NCBI RefSeq assembly: GCF_032362555.1
Contig: NC_083506.1
Location: forward strand, 7,363,501 to 7,427,500
Length of the DNA stretch: 64,000 bases
From: Amyelois transitella
Lineage: Eukaryota; Arthropoda; Insecta; Lepidoptera; Pyralidae
Direction: 5' to 3'
Under the pieces are notes generated by a model. The model ran no database searches and was not told the DNA's origin. It saw nothing but the letters and a program-made list of their open reading frames with translations. Below are positions 13,966 to 58,100 of this stretch, in pieces. The translations under genes were made by a program, and so were the position numbers. How positions within the stretch are numbered: position 1 is the stretch's first letter; every line of letters begins with the position of its first letter.

Positions 13966-13980
13966 GATGAGACTGAACGC
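13966..13980 (-). promoter_or_regulatory. Initiator-type core promoter of the ACSBG gene
   Basis: The minus strand reads GCGTTCAGTCTCATCG, containing the insect initiator TCAGTC (13971-13976). It lies about 30 bases upstream of the ATG in a GC-rich patch (13945-14030) within AT-rich DNA. No TATA box is evident. The implied 5' UTR is very short. Confidence 0.5.
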
Positions 13981-14889
13981 GCCAAACAATAAGAACGCGA
14001 CGTCCGCACGAGCGCGCTCCTTTTCTCAGCCTGAACTGATAAATACCTACACACTAGCTATAGATATCAATATGATTTACTTCATTTCACTTGGTTCTTA
14101 AAATATCTACAGTTCACATTATCTTATCAAAAAACTCGTATTAAATTTGAGCTCAGTGGATTAGCCATGCCACAGCAATGTTATGGGCGCTACCTAGGTA
14201 CCAACTTAATTCAGACAACCGGATATAAACGGACATAATCGAAATCATCTATCATCGTGTGCTTTATTATTGTTACAGTATTTTTAGCTATCAGCCCTAA
14301 TCAAATTAATAAATACCTAATATTACAAGTTACAATATCAGAAACCGGAATCCGTGCGACCGGAAAAAAACTCATTTATTTTATTATGTAATTTAATTAA
14401 GAACTTTCCATTGTTAGTTGTATTCTCTATATAATAACCATCCTCGAACTTAAAAAACATATTTTTTTTTAAATTGGCCAAATTGGCCCAGGCGTTGTCA
14501 TTTTTATATTATAGTTAGATTTGACAAATAGTATGCAGTCGAGTCGAAATATAGAAATCGGAATAATAAGGGATCACAACATATTTTTTATTCTCGAAAG
14601 TACCTCATAGGTTATCCCATCGAACTACAAAGGTACATAATTTTACTAATACAATAATTGCGAAAATTTGTAAGGATGTGTTTGTTATTTCTATTAGTAA
14701 AAGCAACTGGACGGACTTTAAAGAAATTATGTAAGTACATAAGTAGTACACGGGTAGAATATAACCTGATATAACACAAAATGTAGGTACTTTTTATCTC
14801 AAAATTAGTTTTTCATACACGCGAACGTTTTGAAGCTTGAAAAGCATTTGTATTTTTATAAATATTTAAAAATACTTCTCTCTCTCTCC

Positions 14890-15005
14890 GGTCATTCTCT
14901 CGTGGTCAGCATCACCTTTCTCAGTTTTCGATGGTCGTCCGAATGATATTTTCTCCATATATGTTGAAGAGCCAGGGGGAAAAATGCAACTCTTGTCTCA
15001 CTCCT
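14890..15005 (-). mobile_element. Reverse-transcriptase fragment of a LINE
   Basis: The minus strand reads GGAGTGAGACAAGAGTTGC then CCCTGGCTCTTCAACATATATGG. These are remnants of the RT motif G-V-R-Q-G-C followed by S-P-x-L-F-N-I-Y, with frameshifts. It is dead. Confidence 0.55.
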
Positions 15006-16326
15006 TACTAACACTGCATTACTTTAATTCCGTGGTTTAGATATTTTGATTATTTCAATAAAGAGCTATTACAAATCAGACAGCACACAGCAATGTGTTG
15101 TGATTTGTGATAGGCAGTGAATCGACAAAAAAGGCTAAGGTAGATGTAGTAAGCACAGCTATGTTGAACTACTTATGTTCGTATAGCATTCAACTATACT
15201 TAGGTAGGTATCTGGCAGGAACTCTCCCTTAGATATAAGTAGGTATTGATAATCCACTGCAATAACGTTAGCAGTATGATACTTTGCATCCAAAATAATA
15301 CCTGATTAACACGACGTCAGCCTATATCAAATCAAAATACAATCTTTTTTCTCTAATATAGTTAATTTATGCCTACCTTCTAGTTAAAATTTTGCGTTTT
15401 CAAGTTGGTACCTTACATGATCAGAAAGACATACCTACCTGCCCAGAGTAGAGGGCGAAAAAAAACAAATTTTCGTTTTCCTGCATGGTGCACACCAATA
15501 TACTTACGGTGCACACGGTATGAGCTCATCAAACCTTCATCATCAAAACTGCCGCCATGTGGTAGGTATCTACCTTTTAATATCTTTAGGTACCCAACAA
15601 AGAACACTTTCTGAGAATAAATGCTAAATAATTAATACATATAGGTACCTAATACATTTTTAAAGTCAAACAAGCACAAATCTTAGAACTACAATGGAAA
15701 TACCTGTTTGGGTAAATACACCTAAGTACTTTATATATGTCGCAGAGAAATGAGGATATCAGAGATTTCACGAAATCCCTAGGTAGGTATTTCACGAAAT
15801 CATGGAAGATGGTGAATATTCCTATTTAATACATCTTCTTACTAAAAAAATATTAGTGATATGACAAAATACTATTTCAATCTAGTGATATATCATTTCA
15901 CTCATCTAAATCTAGTGAAATAAAGAATGAAAAAGGGTCGTGCTAAGTCCTTTTAAAAGTACTTACATAATAATTAACCTAACCTAACATTTTGTTTTCG
16001 TGTGGAAAGACCTTCGATTACCCGCCGGGTACGGGAAACCGGACGGGTTATGTGGGGTTTGAACCCACTAAAACCACACGGTGCCATCGCCTACCGCTTC
16101 GTTGCCAGGAGCATGAGCTGCCCTCGCTCATATTCGTGACGCGGCGGCCGCTTCCACGGCGGCTTCCTGCCGCTCCCACTTGTGTCCGTTTGGGTAGAGA
16201 GAGGGAGAGAGTTATAGGTCGCGCGGTGGTTAAAGAACGCTCGGCAAAAATAGTGGGGGCAATCGGCGCATGTGTACATTCGCGCTCAAAAATGCTAAGG
16301 GAAATGTTTTTTTTATTTATTTAATA

Positions 16327-16433
16327 CTAGCTGTTGTCCCGCAATTTCGCCCGCGTGATTTTCCAAAAAAAAAGTAGCCTATGTTTTAACTCAGTTATTT
16401 AATTATATCCATATCTTATAATATTAGTATGGA
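16327..16433 (-). mobile_element. Minimal Helitron remnant inside the inverted-repeat element
   Basis: On the minus strand the 5' end is TCCATACTAATATTATAAG and the 3' end is GGGACAACAGCTAG, only 107 bp apart. This is a deletion derivative or a 5'-3' end hybrid. Confidence 0.6.
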
Positions 16434-16458
16434 TTTTGTGCCTTATAAATACTTATAA

Positions 16459-16524
16459 TCCCTACTTATATTATAAATGCGAAAGTGTGTATCCCTACTT
16501 ATATTATAAATGCAAAAGTGTGTA
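16459..16524 (+). repeat. Two tandem 33-bp copies of a Helitron 5' end
   Basis: The 33-bp unit opens TCCCTACTTATATTATAAAT and ends AAAGTGTGTA. It occurs at 16459-16491 and 16492-16524 with one difference. The phrase resembles Helitron 5' termini. Confidence 0.75.
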
Positions 16525-17408
16525 TGTGTAAATTTTATTTTTTGGCATTTGTTCCCATTACGACTTACTATTAATACGATAAAACAATCTGTACGCAACA
16601 GTACCCAAGAGACACGGGACGCGCGAACTCAACGCGGGAAGTAAAGAGTGACTAATCCACCAATACGTGTCGCCGTCGGCGCACACCCGCCCCCCCTCTC
16701 TCCTCGTCGCACCTAATAGACCTAAAATTTGATCACTGCGCATGCCCCTTCTACTTTTGCCGAGCGTTCTTAAACCACCGCGCGACCTATACATTGGACG
16801 ATTTTTACTCGGAGGTATCCGTTTTTCTGACATTTCACTAGATTTAATTTAGTGAAACGACATTTCACTGACTATTTTAGTAAGGAGGCGTCGTAAATAA
16901 GAATATTCAACATATGCCGTGATTTCGTGATATCCCTAGGGATTTCGCGAAATCTCTGCTTACTTCATTTTCCTGCGACATATACACCACGAATACAAAA
17001 GTTCGGTATCCCGCCTAAAATGTTGATCGATATTACCATATAAAAAAAGATTTCTTTTTAGTTTAAAATAAGAACATGAAGATGTACTTGCCAAGTATTA
17101 ATATTAAATAACTTCATCTTAAATATTAATCAAACATAGGTACATGCACACATTTTATTTTATATTTCTGCACACATTTTATTTTATTCTATCTTTTATA
17201 AATTTAATTTATTAAAGACAAAAGAACAAATACTGTATTGTATATTTGTGTGTAACGAAACGTAATGTTCGGCCATGTTTTCAACACATAGCGAGCAGTA
17301 AACGTCAACGATTTGTACAACAAAATTTTACAAAAATAATCTCATTATTTACCGTTATTACATTATTTAAGTTTGATTAATTACTCACCTCGATTAAATG
17401 CGCTGAAA

Positions 17409-22403
<4,995 letters not shown>

Positions 22404-22614
22404 CGGTAACACGTCCCCATTAGCCGCTAGAGAAATCATAAATTCTTTTCATAACAGCGCAGGTTCTTCCCAACCAAAAGGAAAATGCCCAGCCAAGAAA
22501 TTTAAAATTAATGACGCATACAAGGACATAAAACGTGTTTTATGTTAAGAGAAAATTCTATTGTAGAGACAATTTCGGGTTGATTATTAGCTACAGTCAC
22601 TACTTAATCAGTAT

Positions 22615-22910
22615 TAAGATTGGTTTATTTATGAATTTGCGTGGTAGTTAATTATTTATATTTAAAAAATGAGACAACCATTAACAACTCAGAAATATAT
22701 AAAAAATCCTTTGTCAAATTATTAAAATCCTTTTGATTGATTTTATATTTAGGTTTATTATGTAAGATTGGTTTATTTATGAATTTGCGTGGTAGTTAAT
22801 TATTTATATTTAAAAAATGAGACAACCATTAACAACTCAGAAATATATAAAAAATCCTTTGTCAAATTATTAAAATCCTTTTGATTGATTTTATATTTAG
22901 GTTTATTATG
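22615..22910 (+). repeat. Perfect head-to-tail 148-bp duplication in the GOLPH3 3' UTR
   Basis: Unit 1 is 22615-22762 and unit 2 is 22763-22910. I compared them base by base and saw no difference. The unit is AT-rich non-coding sequence beginning TAAGATTGGTTTATTTATGA. It starts 212 bases after the stop codon, so it is probably in the 3' UTR. Confidence 0.97.
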
Positions 22911-23453
22911 GCACAAAATATAAGTAAATGAGTGCCACTACTTTATGTTGAAAGAAATTCATGTAAACATAGCCTGTTAAGAAATTATAGATTTATTTAT
23001 GTAAATTACATTATTTAATAAGTACGCAACGTTTGAGTAAATTCTTAGTTTCAACATTGAGTAAATTTCTTAAAATAATCACTTTATTGGTTAAGAACTG
23101 ATTAAACTTACAGCCATTTTTATTACCGTTTATCATTTAATATAATTAAGGACGAACTCTTATGTATAGACTTTGTCATTCATAGTTTTTGTCTTAGAAA
23201 ATTTTAAAATTTATTGTTTTAGACTATTATAATTTGGAGCTGTTTGTTATAAATTAAAACGGGAGTCATTTCATTGATCTTGTCTTAATTTTCATTATTT
23301 TTAACAGTAGGTACGTATTTTATTAATTAATTGTCAAACGATGGGTTAAAAGAGGCAGTGATATAATGAATGTGAATGACAGGGATAAGTATATAAATAA
23401 ATAAGGTAACATTGACTATTTGACGATGAGTATCGCATAAAGATGTAGTTATT

Positions 23454-23459
23454 AATAAA
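23454..23459 (+). terminator. Candidate GOLPH3 polyadenylation signal
   Basis: AATAAA about 1.05 kb after the stop, followed by a T/G-rich stretch (GGAGTCTGGTTTTATTATTTG). Other hexamers exist upstream, so the site used is not certain. Confidence 0.4.
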
Positions 23460-23479
23460 CATAAATTATGTACAAGGAG

Positions 23480-26247
23480 TCTGGTTTTATTATTTGTAAA
23501 AAAGATTCATCATTAATTCTGCAAACCTAAGGGTAAATTCCAATCGGCTATTGTTTAAAAAAAATTTGATATATTCTGGAAAGTGATAAAGTAAATGCCG
23601 TATTGAACTATAAAAATGGAGTAATAAAAGGCACTCCGCTTTTGATGTATTGAAATAAATGTTTTTTATTACGATGTTTATATACTCTTTTTTTCCAACA
23701 TTTAAGCAGTAACTTTCGTTCAATACAGACAAATAATGCCTACCATTAACTAAACAAAAAAAATCAGGAAGTCTTAATTTAGATAAGCCTGTATCTGTAT
23801 GTAGAGTATCTTTGACGAAAGTTACTTCCCTTTACGATTTCAAATAATGTCGTGCGGTACCTACTTTTTTTTTCATTTATTTTAGTTATCGTTTAATGTC
23901 CTATTTTAGTGAAATATATTGCAGCCTACCTTAACTACAAGAATCACAATTAAACGTGATAAATTTAAAGATCTATTTGTCCGAGATTGACAATGTCTAG
24001 TAGTCTCGAGCAGAACTTGTCTGTATTTTGTTTTTTAATGAAAGATCATCAATTTATAAAATTATTTCCATTCATGCTATGTCTTACTTAGAAATTTCTT
24101 TAACACTCTAAGTACTTTTCAAATTTTACTTGTGATGTTATTATTGAACAGCTGTAGTTTTTACTATTGTAATTTGTTTATCTCTTTATTACTTGTGTTG
24201 GGATATTTTTTACTGAATTTTATTAGTGCTTAAATAAAATTAGATATGTAAATAGATATAACAACATTTAATATCATCAATGGGGATGAAATCATAAATT
24301 AAGAGGTGATGAAAAAGTGTAAATTTTATGAAATAATATTGTATCATACACTATAGTATTGAAAAACTACTCAAATATATTCCTTAATAATTATAAGGTC
24401 TTTTACTTCATTGAAAAAAAAATTTCTGTTTTAAATGAAACGATTTCGTACTTAAAACTGATTTTATTAAAAACTTTCATGCTTCACATAGCGGATAAGT
24501 CTTATACCTCTTTACGACACTAAATTCAATAATAATTCAGTTCATACATAGCGCCATCTTGAGTAATGTTTTATACCATATTGTCCAAGATCAAAATACT
24601 GTACAACGCACACAAGAAGACTGTATAAACCTACGTGCTAACTATGACGTACATTTTAGCTTGACCATTTAAACGACCACTTAAATTGAAGTTGGATGGT
24701 AGTTAAAGAAGACTCACCGGGGTTAAGCTAGGGCAATTCCCATTTTTTTATATGTGTTATTCTATATCGGTGGACGGGCTAAAATGTATTCATAGGTGGT
24801 TTCAAATTCAATAATAATTGTGCTATCTAGACAAAACTGTACACTACAACAATTTATTCATAATTACTACAACGGTTAGCTTACTAACTACTTATGGCAC
24901 TTGTTCCATCGCCCTACAGAATTTCGGAAACATCAATGATGGGATATAGGTACACTAAAGTGAAAAAAATGTGGTAATGATTTATGGACACACAGTATTA
25001 TTGTAAATCTGCTCAATAACTCTGCTACAACCCTCGCAGTATCAAAACGCTCGACAGGGCTGCCCGCCTAGTTCCATTTTATTATTTATTCGAAATTAAA
25101 TATTTTTAATTTTAAGTGTTTTGACTAAAAGTTCTTTGATAGACACCAAAACAACAACACTACATACATACTTTTGTATTTTTTTCCACCATTATTCACT
25201 TTTTTATATTTTTTAAGTAATTGGGCGGAATACTTATAGAAGCTATATATAACTTTATTTTAAAAGAATTTTTCACCTGTTGTGAATATTGACTTGACTG
25301 GTTTACTAAAGGCGAACCTTGTTCATTACCCCCAAACCACACAAAATTGTAAGGAAATGTGAAAAAGCGGTTGCTTTTTGATATTTTAGAGAATTAAATT
25401 TAATTTGTTGGGGGTAGGTCTGACCTGAACTAAATAAGTCTTTTTAGCTAAAGAGCTAAGTAAATGTAGGTACCTGTTGAAATGGCAACTAGAAAGGAAT
25501 GTTAAAACTCCATGGGAAAGCATTGCAGACTGATATTAACACTACTTCAACTTCACTTAATAGAAAATATTAAATAGCCTCACGTACTCTTTGGTTGAAG
25601 GACAAGTGCAATTAACGATAAGTAGATTGTATTGTTATTTACACTTTTGATTTCTTGAAATAATCCTTCTAAGGGCAAACTAACTTTCCACAATGTTAAC
25701 ACTCGTGTTGGTACTTTTCTCACAGCCCAAAAATTCGCGTCTTTATATCTTAACATTAAGAATATTATCAGTTATCTAAGCATAAATAGTTGTAGATACT
25801 ACATTTATCTGTACAAATGTTACACTATTGTTATAATTAAAATAAATACTTACGCTATAATACGTTAACAGTGATTATATCAAATAATTTTAAACATGGC
25901 CATTGAACATTGATATCGTAACTTTAGTTGTACACTTATAGGCCGTAAAGTTTTATACTAAAACTGTTGATATTTATCGGTAAATAGTATTTAGAATGAA
26001 CGCTTCATAACATACAAAATTCCCTCCAAGTTTTAAATTAGACAATTTTATATTTAATATCTACTGTAATATTTTTTATGAATTAGCAAACATGAATAAA
26101 TACTTAATAAGGACTACCAGCAGTTATTCTACAATATATATCGGTTTACAACAACATTAAATCAAATATTATTGACTATAAATTCGAATTCAAAGAGAGA
26201 GGAAACCGTTTAAAACAGAGCACTACTTGGCCTTAATCAATTCAGGT
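23480..26247. other. Intergenic or 3' UTR spacer between convergent GOLPH3 and CMIP
   Basis: AT-rich and without recognisable exons, RNA genes or element ends. A TTTATT at 26248-26253 (AATAAA on the minus strand) is a candidate CMIP polyadenylation signal. Confidence 0.4.
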
Positions 26248-26657
26248 TTTATTAGTGGAAGGCAGGACTAGTGATTTATCTTAGAATTAAACATAATTAA
26301 AAGGTACAGTGCAGTGTGTGTTTACAATCTTTAATGACACAGTTTTAGGAAATTTGCTATTAAAATTCAATGCAAGTATTGACTACTAAACAATATCTAT
26401 AGGTAATTAGAACAGACAGACAATGTGGTGCAAATACGAATTGATTTTTTACTCATACATTTAGCTTGCAATTTTTTAACAAATATTTATATATATATTT
26501 GATACACAACAACATTTGTATTTATAAAGTCAAATTGTATGCACGACCAATATTCAGTTTGTTGTTCTTTTTAAGTTTAGTCGCTGTTATATATTTCTTG
26601 CATCATGCTTATCATCTCGGCCGTAAGGGCGATAGCAAATTCTTCGGGCGTCTGGTG

Positions 26658-53253
<26,596 letters not shown>

Positions 53254-53633
53254 TAATGTAAATTAAATGCCATTTAATTTTAAGCCTTTTTATTTTCATC
53301 TATGGTTACTAAATAGTCCTTCTGTACACAAAAGACAAGTTAATACTAGTAATCTTCATATTTATATCCGTTTAATAATTGTACCAAAAATATCACTATT
53401 AAAGCCCAAAGGGACGTATCGGTTCAATTTTATATCTAATCGATGATTTTGATAAGCGTCACTAGTATGTATACTGAATATGGCGATATCACTGAGATGA
53501 GCATCCACTTTTGAGGATTAAGAAATAACACACTTCGGTCATAAAATCACGCACAAAAACCGTTTCAATTTACAAATTTTTGGGTGCACGCACAATCAAG
53601 CTCGAATTTAATACGATCGGTGCGGTGTGCGCA

Positions 53634-53644
53634 AACTGAACTGA
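53634..53644 (-). promoter_or_regulatory. Candidate CMIP initiator
   Basis: The minus strand reads TCAGTTCAGTT, two overlapping insect initiators. It lies about 380 bases upstream of the first ATG in a region of raised CpG (53590-53770). No TATA box is seen. Confidence 0.4.
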
Positions 53645-53994
53645 GCACTACTACCTTGCGCTGTGATCGTAAGCTATACATATACGCAATGGTTTCGATT
53701 GTTGTTTGTATATTGACGTATATACGGCTTGCGCGATAGCGGTCCGCTGATTCACGCCCCCTCGTGAACGGAATGGAACACGAGTATTAATCATACTAGC
53801 GCCATCTACAGCAGAATGTCTGTTTTATAAAAAACGCTTGATCGCTTCTTTACTCTATGTTGTATTGTTGCTTTCTTTTATAGGATGGCAATTACAATAA
53901 CTTTAAAACTAATGACTAAATACCAGTAGGTATTCCCGTAAAGAAAGCAAAAATTAAATAAAAGATCTGCCCTAAATATCATATTTGACGATGA

Positions 53995-54195
53995 CGGTGT
54001 AACGACGTAAGGCGACTACGGGAATGACTAATAAATTGGGATTCTTTTTATAGGGGATGAGCTAGCAACCAGTCACTAGGTAGGTATTTGAATTTCAATT
54101 CTATTATAAATCCATGCAGCTAAACGCGGCCTTTCAGTCTCTTCAAGACTGTTGGCTCTGTCTGCCCCGCAACGGATAAAGATTATATGTATGTA
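53995..54195 (+). repeat. SINE-like family A, 5'-truncated copy
   Basis: ACGTAAGGCGACTACGGG..GGGGATGAGCTAGCAACC..CAGCTAAACGCGGCC..CTGCCCCGCAACGGATAAAG and a (TATG) tail. Confidence 0.65.
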
Positions 54196-54430
54196 AAGTC
54201 TTTGCCACATCTTTTCACAACATGAAAAAATCTAATATCAAATTTCTTCGGTTTTTAGCCCATCAAAAATTTGCTTTTGGGCTATCAGGGAGCGCCTAGT
54301 TTATCTGTCATCCTTCCTACGTGAATATAATTATGTAGGTACTACTTAGACCTACGACGAAGTAAGAACAATAATAAACTATAAAAAAATTAAAACTATA
54401 ATATAGATCGTTTGACATATTTGTAAACAT

Positions 54431-54486
54431 TAATGTCTACCCCGCAAGGGATATACTCGTAGACGTGACCATATGAATGAATGAAT
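54431..54486 (+). repeat. SINE-like family A, 3' tail
   Basis: TGTCTACCCCGCAAGGGATA, then GACGTGACCATATGAATG; the core is intact with a five-base insertion. Confidence 0.55.
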
Positions 54487-54642
54487 TAATGTCTATGGAT
54501 AGGTCAAACAATCTTTAAAATCTAAATGCATACCTAAAATGCTGGCCGCATTGCGTCTTTGTATCACCACACAATTTTTTGGCAAAGAACAGGCCAGCCT
54601 ATTGCCCCTTCTTTTCTACTCATACTTTTCTGTAAGTCATCT

Positions 54643-54662
54643 GGGGGCACGGCAGTGCCCCC
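54643..54662 (+). repeat. Short perfect hairpin GGGGGCAC..GTGCCCCC
   Basis: Eight-base perfect arms with a GGCA loop, in an otherwise AT-rich spacer between CMIP and the protease homologue. The phrase recalls moth interspersed repeats but is too short to assign. Confidence 0.6.
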
Positions 54663-55142
54663 GCAAGTCGAGCCAATAAAAAGCGGCACGGCCGTACTAT
54701 CTTTTTCTCGAATATAGATTACCTATACCTACATTTCTATTTTTGAGTATCAATTCAAAGCATTATTGCAGATTGCGGATGATAAAAATGAGTTGCTGTT
54801 TATTTTCCAAAAACTTTCTTTTGCTCGATTTAAATATTTAAAGCAGATATAATATCTCACTTATGTAGGATGTATAAAGACATTTACATAAAATATTTCA
54901 TCATCATTACGACATTCGGTTTGACAGATTAGTAATCCACATTTTGATGATTGCAACAATTTATCGCTAGGTGATCATGCGCATTATAGCATGAAGGTTG
55001 CAATTGTTGGGGGAATACCATCAATTGTGGACACTAAGGACATATTTAATGCTGGGCCATCATCACCTGCGATTTTAATAGTAATAGCCGCGATCCGCGA
55101 CTGCTACTCCCGTTCTGGTCAACGTCGGTCGCTTAATCTGTG

Positions 55143-58100
55143 ATGTGTCTGTGGCTCATAACAGCATGTTTGGGGATGTTACCCACAAACCCCACGCAAC
55201 AAAATATAGTTGTAGTGGGCGCTCCAGCTCCTATTTTGCAGCCAACCACAACGACCACAGCTTCTCCCGCCACGCTTCCAACAGGTAACATGACGATGCC
55301 TCCAACAGTGCGGCCCACTATGGCACCGACGACTGCTCCAACGATGGCCCCTACAGTGGCCCCTACAATGGCCCCTACAGTGGCCCCTACCACTGCACCT
55401 ACCCCGCCTGCGACGACCGGTGCTACTACAGCAAGACCGACAACGTCAACAGGTGGAGTGCTTTTACCTGTCATCCTTTGTAATAATCCTGATGTAGTTT
55501 GTATATCTAATCCCGATGAAAACGCTACAGGACCGCTCCCGATTGACCCGAGGCTCGGCACCACTCCATCTCCTTCAGCGGCCTTACAACTCCCTCCTAT
55601 CACTGCATATAGTGGTCAAATACCTTCGTACGACACGGCAGTAAAATTCCCACGGGAACGTAGAAGTTTGGATGGCAATAAGATGGATGCAAAAGACTTC
55701 TTGAACAGCTTGCAGTACGAAGATAATAAAAATCATATTATTAAAAAAAGACAGAGTTGTAGATGTGTACCAGCGGGAACCTGCGTCAGTGGTGGTACTA
55801 ACAATGGTGCTGGTTTGATTGATATAAGAATTGTAACACCAGTAAGTACTAGTATTTTACATGAAAAGAAATTATTAACATAATTTAGTAATTTATTTTT
55901 GTGGACATATAATTATATTTTCACAAAAATATTAAAGGCGAGATATGTTTAATTTTAGGGCGGTGGAAATCCAGGAGGACAATGTCCCACAGGACAGGAA
56001 TACTGTTGTGGTACTGTTTTACCACAAATAGCTTGTGGAACAATACAGACTGTGCCAGCCACGGCCATTGTGCCTGCGGCGGGACAAGCTAATTTTGGAG
56101 AATTTCCCTGGCAGGTATTTAATCTTGTCTTAAAAGAAAAACGGACTTCGGACTTGGGAGGGTGAAAATAGAATATTAGCAAACAGTAATTTTCATAAAA
56201 GATAAAATAAAAAAAACAAGCAAATAGTTGAATGATGTACAAAGCAACCATCTGTCAATAATTTTTAACCATTTTGCTTTTGTTTTTGTGCTTAGGCACT
56301 TGATATACCTACTCTACGCTACATTTATGCTTAAAGTTACACTTATACTAGTAATGTAAGATGTAACGAAAAAGCAGTGAATAGAATGAACCAACCGAAA
56401 AACGATATAAGATTTTTTATTCGGAACTTACGTAAACATTACATTTTTGTTACAGGCTCTCATTTTAACTAAACAAAATGATTACATAGCCGGTGGGGTT
56501 CTGATTGATTCATTGAATGTGTTGACCGTCACTCATAGACTGCTGCCTTATATGTAAGTAGTATTCAGTTGGAACAGCTTGTTTAGTTCTTTTTTTTTCA
56601 TTTCTTGTTACTAGCTGTTACCCGCAACTCCGTTTGCGTGTAAATGCGAAGGTTAAGGTTATTAAATTAAATCAAATTCACCGAAATAAAATTTAACGAA
56701 ATTTGGCATTAGGCCTAAGATATAATTTGGATTTACAAAAATTCTTTATATCCCGAAATTCTTACGGCAAGGGAGCCCCAGGGCACATACAGTTGACATA
56801 ACATATTTAATAATCCGTACTAGTATTATATAGAAAAAAAAAAATCGTACTTTTGTGTATAATAAACTCAAAAACTAATGGGTCGATTTATCATCAGGTA
56901 AAACAACGTTTGCTAAGACGTCATTTCCGTACATATTACAGTGTAGCTGGCCCTTTGGCTTCCACATGAATCAGATCTTCTCATCAGGTTGAACAGCTTT
57001 TGTTAAGACGTCTTTTCGATATTTCCTATAGTTTAGCTGAGCTGGTTTGACTTCAGCTATTCAAGATTCCAAAATCAATTATACCCTTTATGTTGGTCAG
57101 GCATAAGAGCTACACAACAAAAAAGTTTCATTGAAATCCATTCAGTATTTCCGGAGATGAGCGTGTACAAACAAACATACAGAATAAATACCAATAAAAT
57201 AATTTTCCTATTACGCTCTGGAAACAAATATCTCTCTTAATCTAATATTTAGATTTACACAAAACTAAGTGAGGACATTTTACTTTTAAGAGTATCAGGA
57301 ACAGCGCCTAACGTGAAAGTAAGGCTTGGCGAGTGGGACGCCGCTGGTACCTATGAGCCGGTTCCATACCAGGAGTACGCAGTCCAGAAAGTTTTCAGTC
57401 ACCCATCCTACAATCCTAATACCCTGCAGTATGACATCACTATTTTGCGACTGTCATCAGCTGTCCCTTTCACTCCGGCGACGGGAGCAGCTACGACTAT
57501 AAACAGAGCGTGTCTGCCTGCATCTAATACAGCCACCTTTAATGGACAAACGTAAGTTTCAGTAGGTATCTTAAATGATACTTTTTAATAAGCTTCGCAA
57601 TACTTTGAACAGTAATTATTTAAAAGTTAACAAGTGGATCCTATAATAACCCAGGTCTGTTAACTGACCAACAACAATACAACCTAACGTCCGTTACGCA
57701 ACAGAATAGAATAGAATAGATTTATTTTCAAAATTGGATACAAGGTATCACTTATTGACGTCACATAACTTAAATCTAATTATAACTAATACAACCTCTA
57801 GAATAGCTGGAGTATAACATGAAAAAATTACATTCTTCTCTGACACGAGTATGTTTTCGCTAATTTATGCAAATCAATTTATCTTGAATCTCTTATAAAA
57901 TCATGCCGATATTTTCCAGATGCCTTGTGGCTGGATGGGGCAAAGACATGTTTGGCGTCCAAGGCCAATTCCAACAGATTCTGAAGAAGGTAGACGTACC
58001 TATAGTGGCGCCTGCCACTTGCCAGTCGCAACTGCAGGCAGCTCGCCTTGGACCTAGCTATGTCTTGGATACCACGTCCTTCATTTGTGCTGGTGGCGTG

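Larger units (their letters stand above)
15738..16980. mobile_element. 1.24-kb inverted-repeat DNA transposon, non-coding
   Basis: The ends are TGTCGCAG and CTGCGACA, each flanked by TA. Long inverted arms follow. The left arm (about 15738-15925) pairs with the right arm (about 16815-16980), sharing ATTTC(A/G)CGAAATCCCTAG and AATCTAGTGAAAT motifs. An inner pair also matches: 16212-16250 with 16757-16793, with ATAGGTCGCGCGGTGGTT on one side and its complement on the other. There is no transposase frame. The TA flanks suggest a TA target duplication, but superfamily is uncertain. Helitron pieces sit in its centre. It lies between ACSBG and GOLPH3. Confidence 0.75.

Noticed and set aside
15992..16324. 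110-codon plus-strand frame and a tRNA-like stretch (GGGGTTTGAACCCACT)
   Set aside because: It lies within the inverted-repeat transposon. The frame has no family signature, and the tRNA-like box has no matching cloverleaf arms that I can fold.
17373..17408. GOLPH3 start upstream of 17409
   Set aside because: The upstream in-frame extension has no ATG, and the first ATG (17398) is out of frame with an immediate stop.
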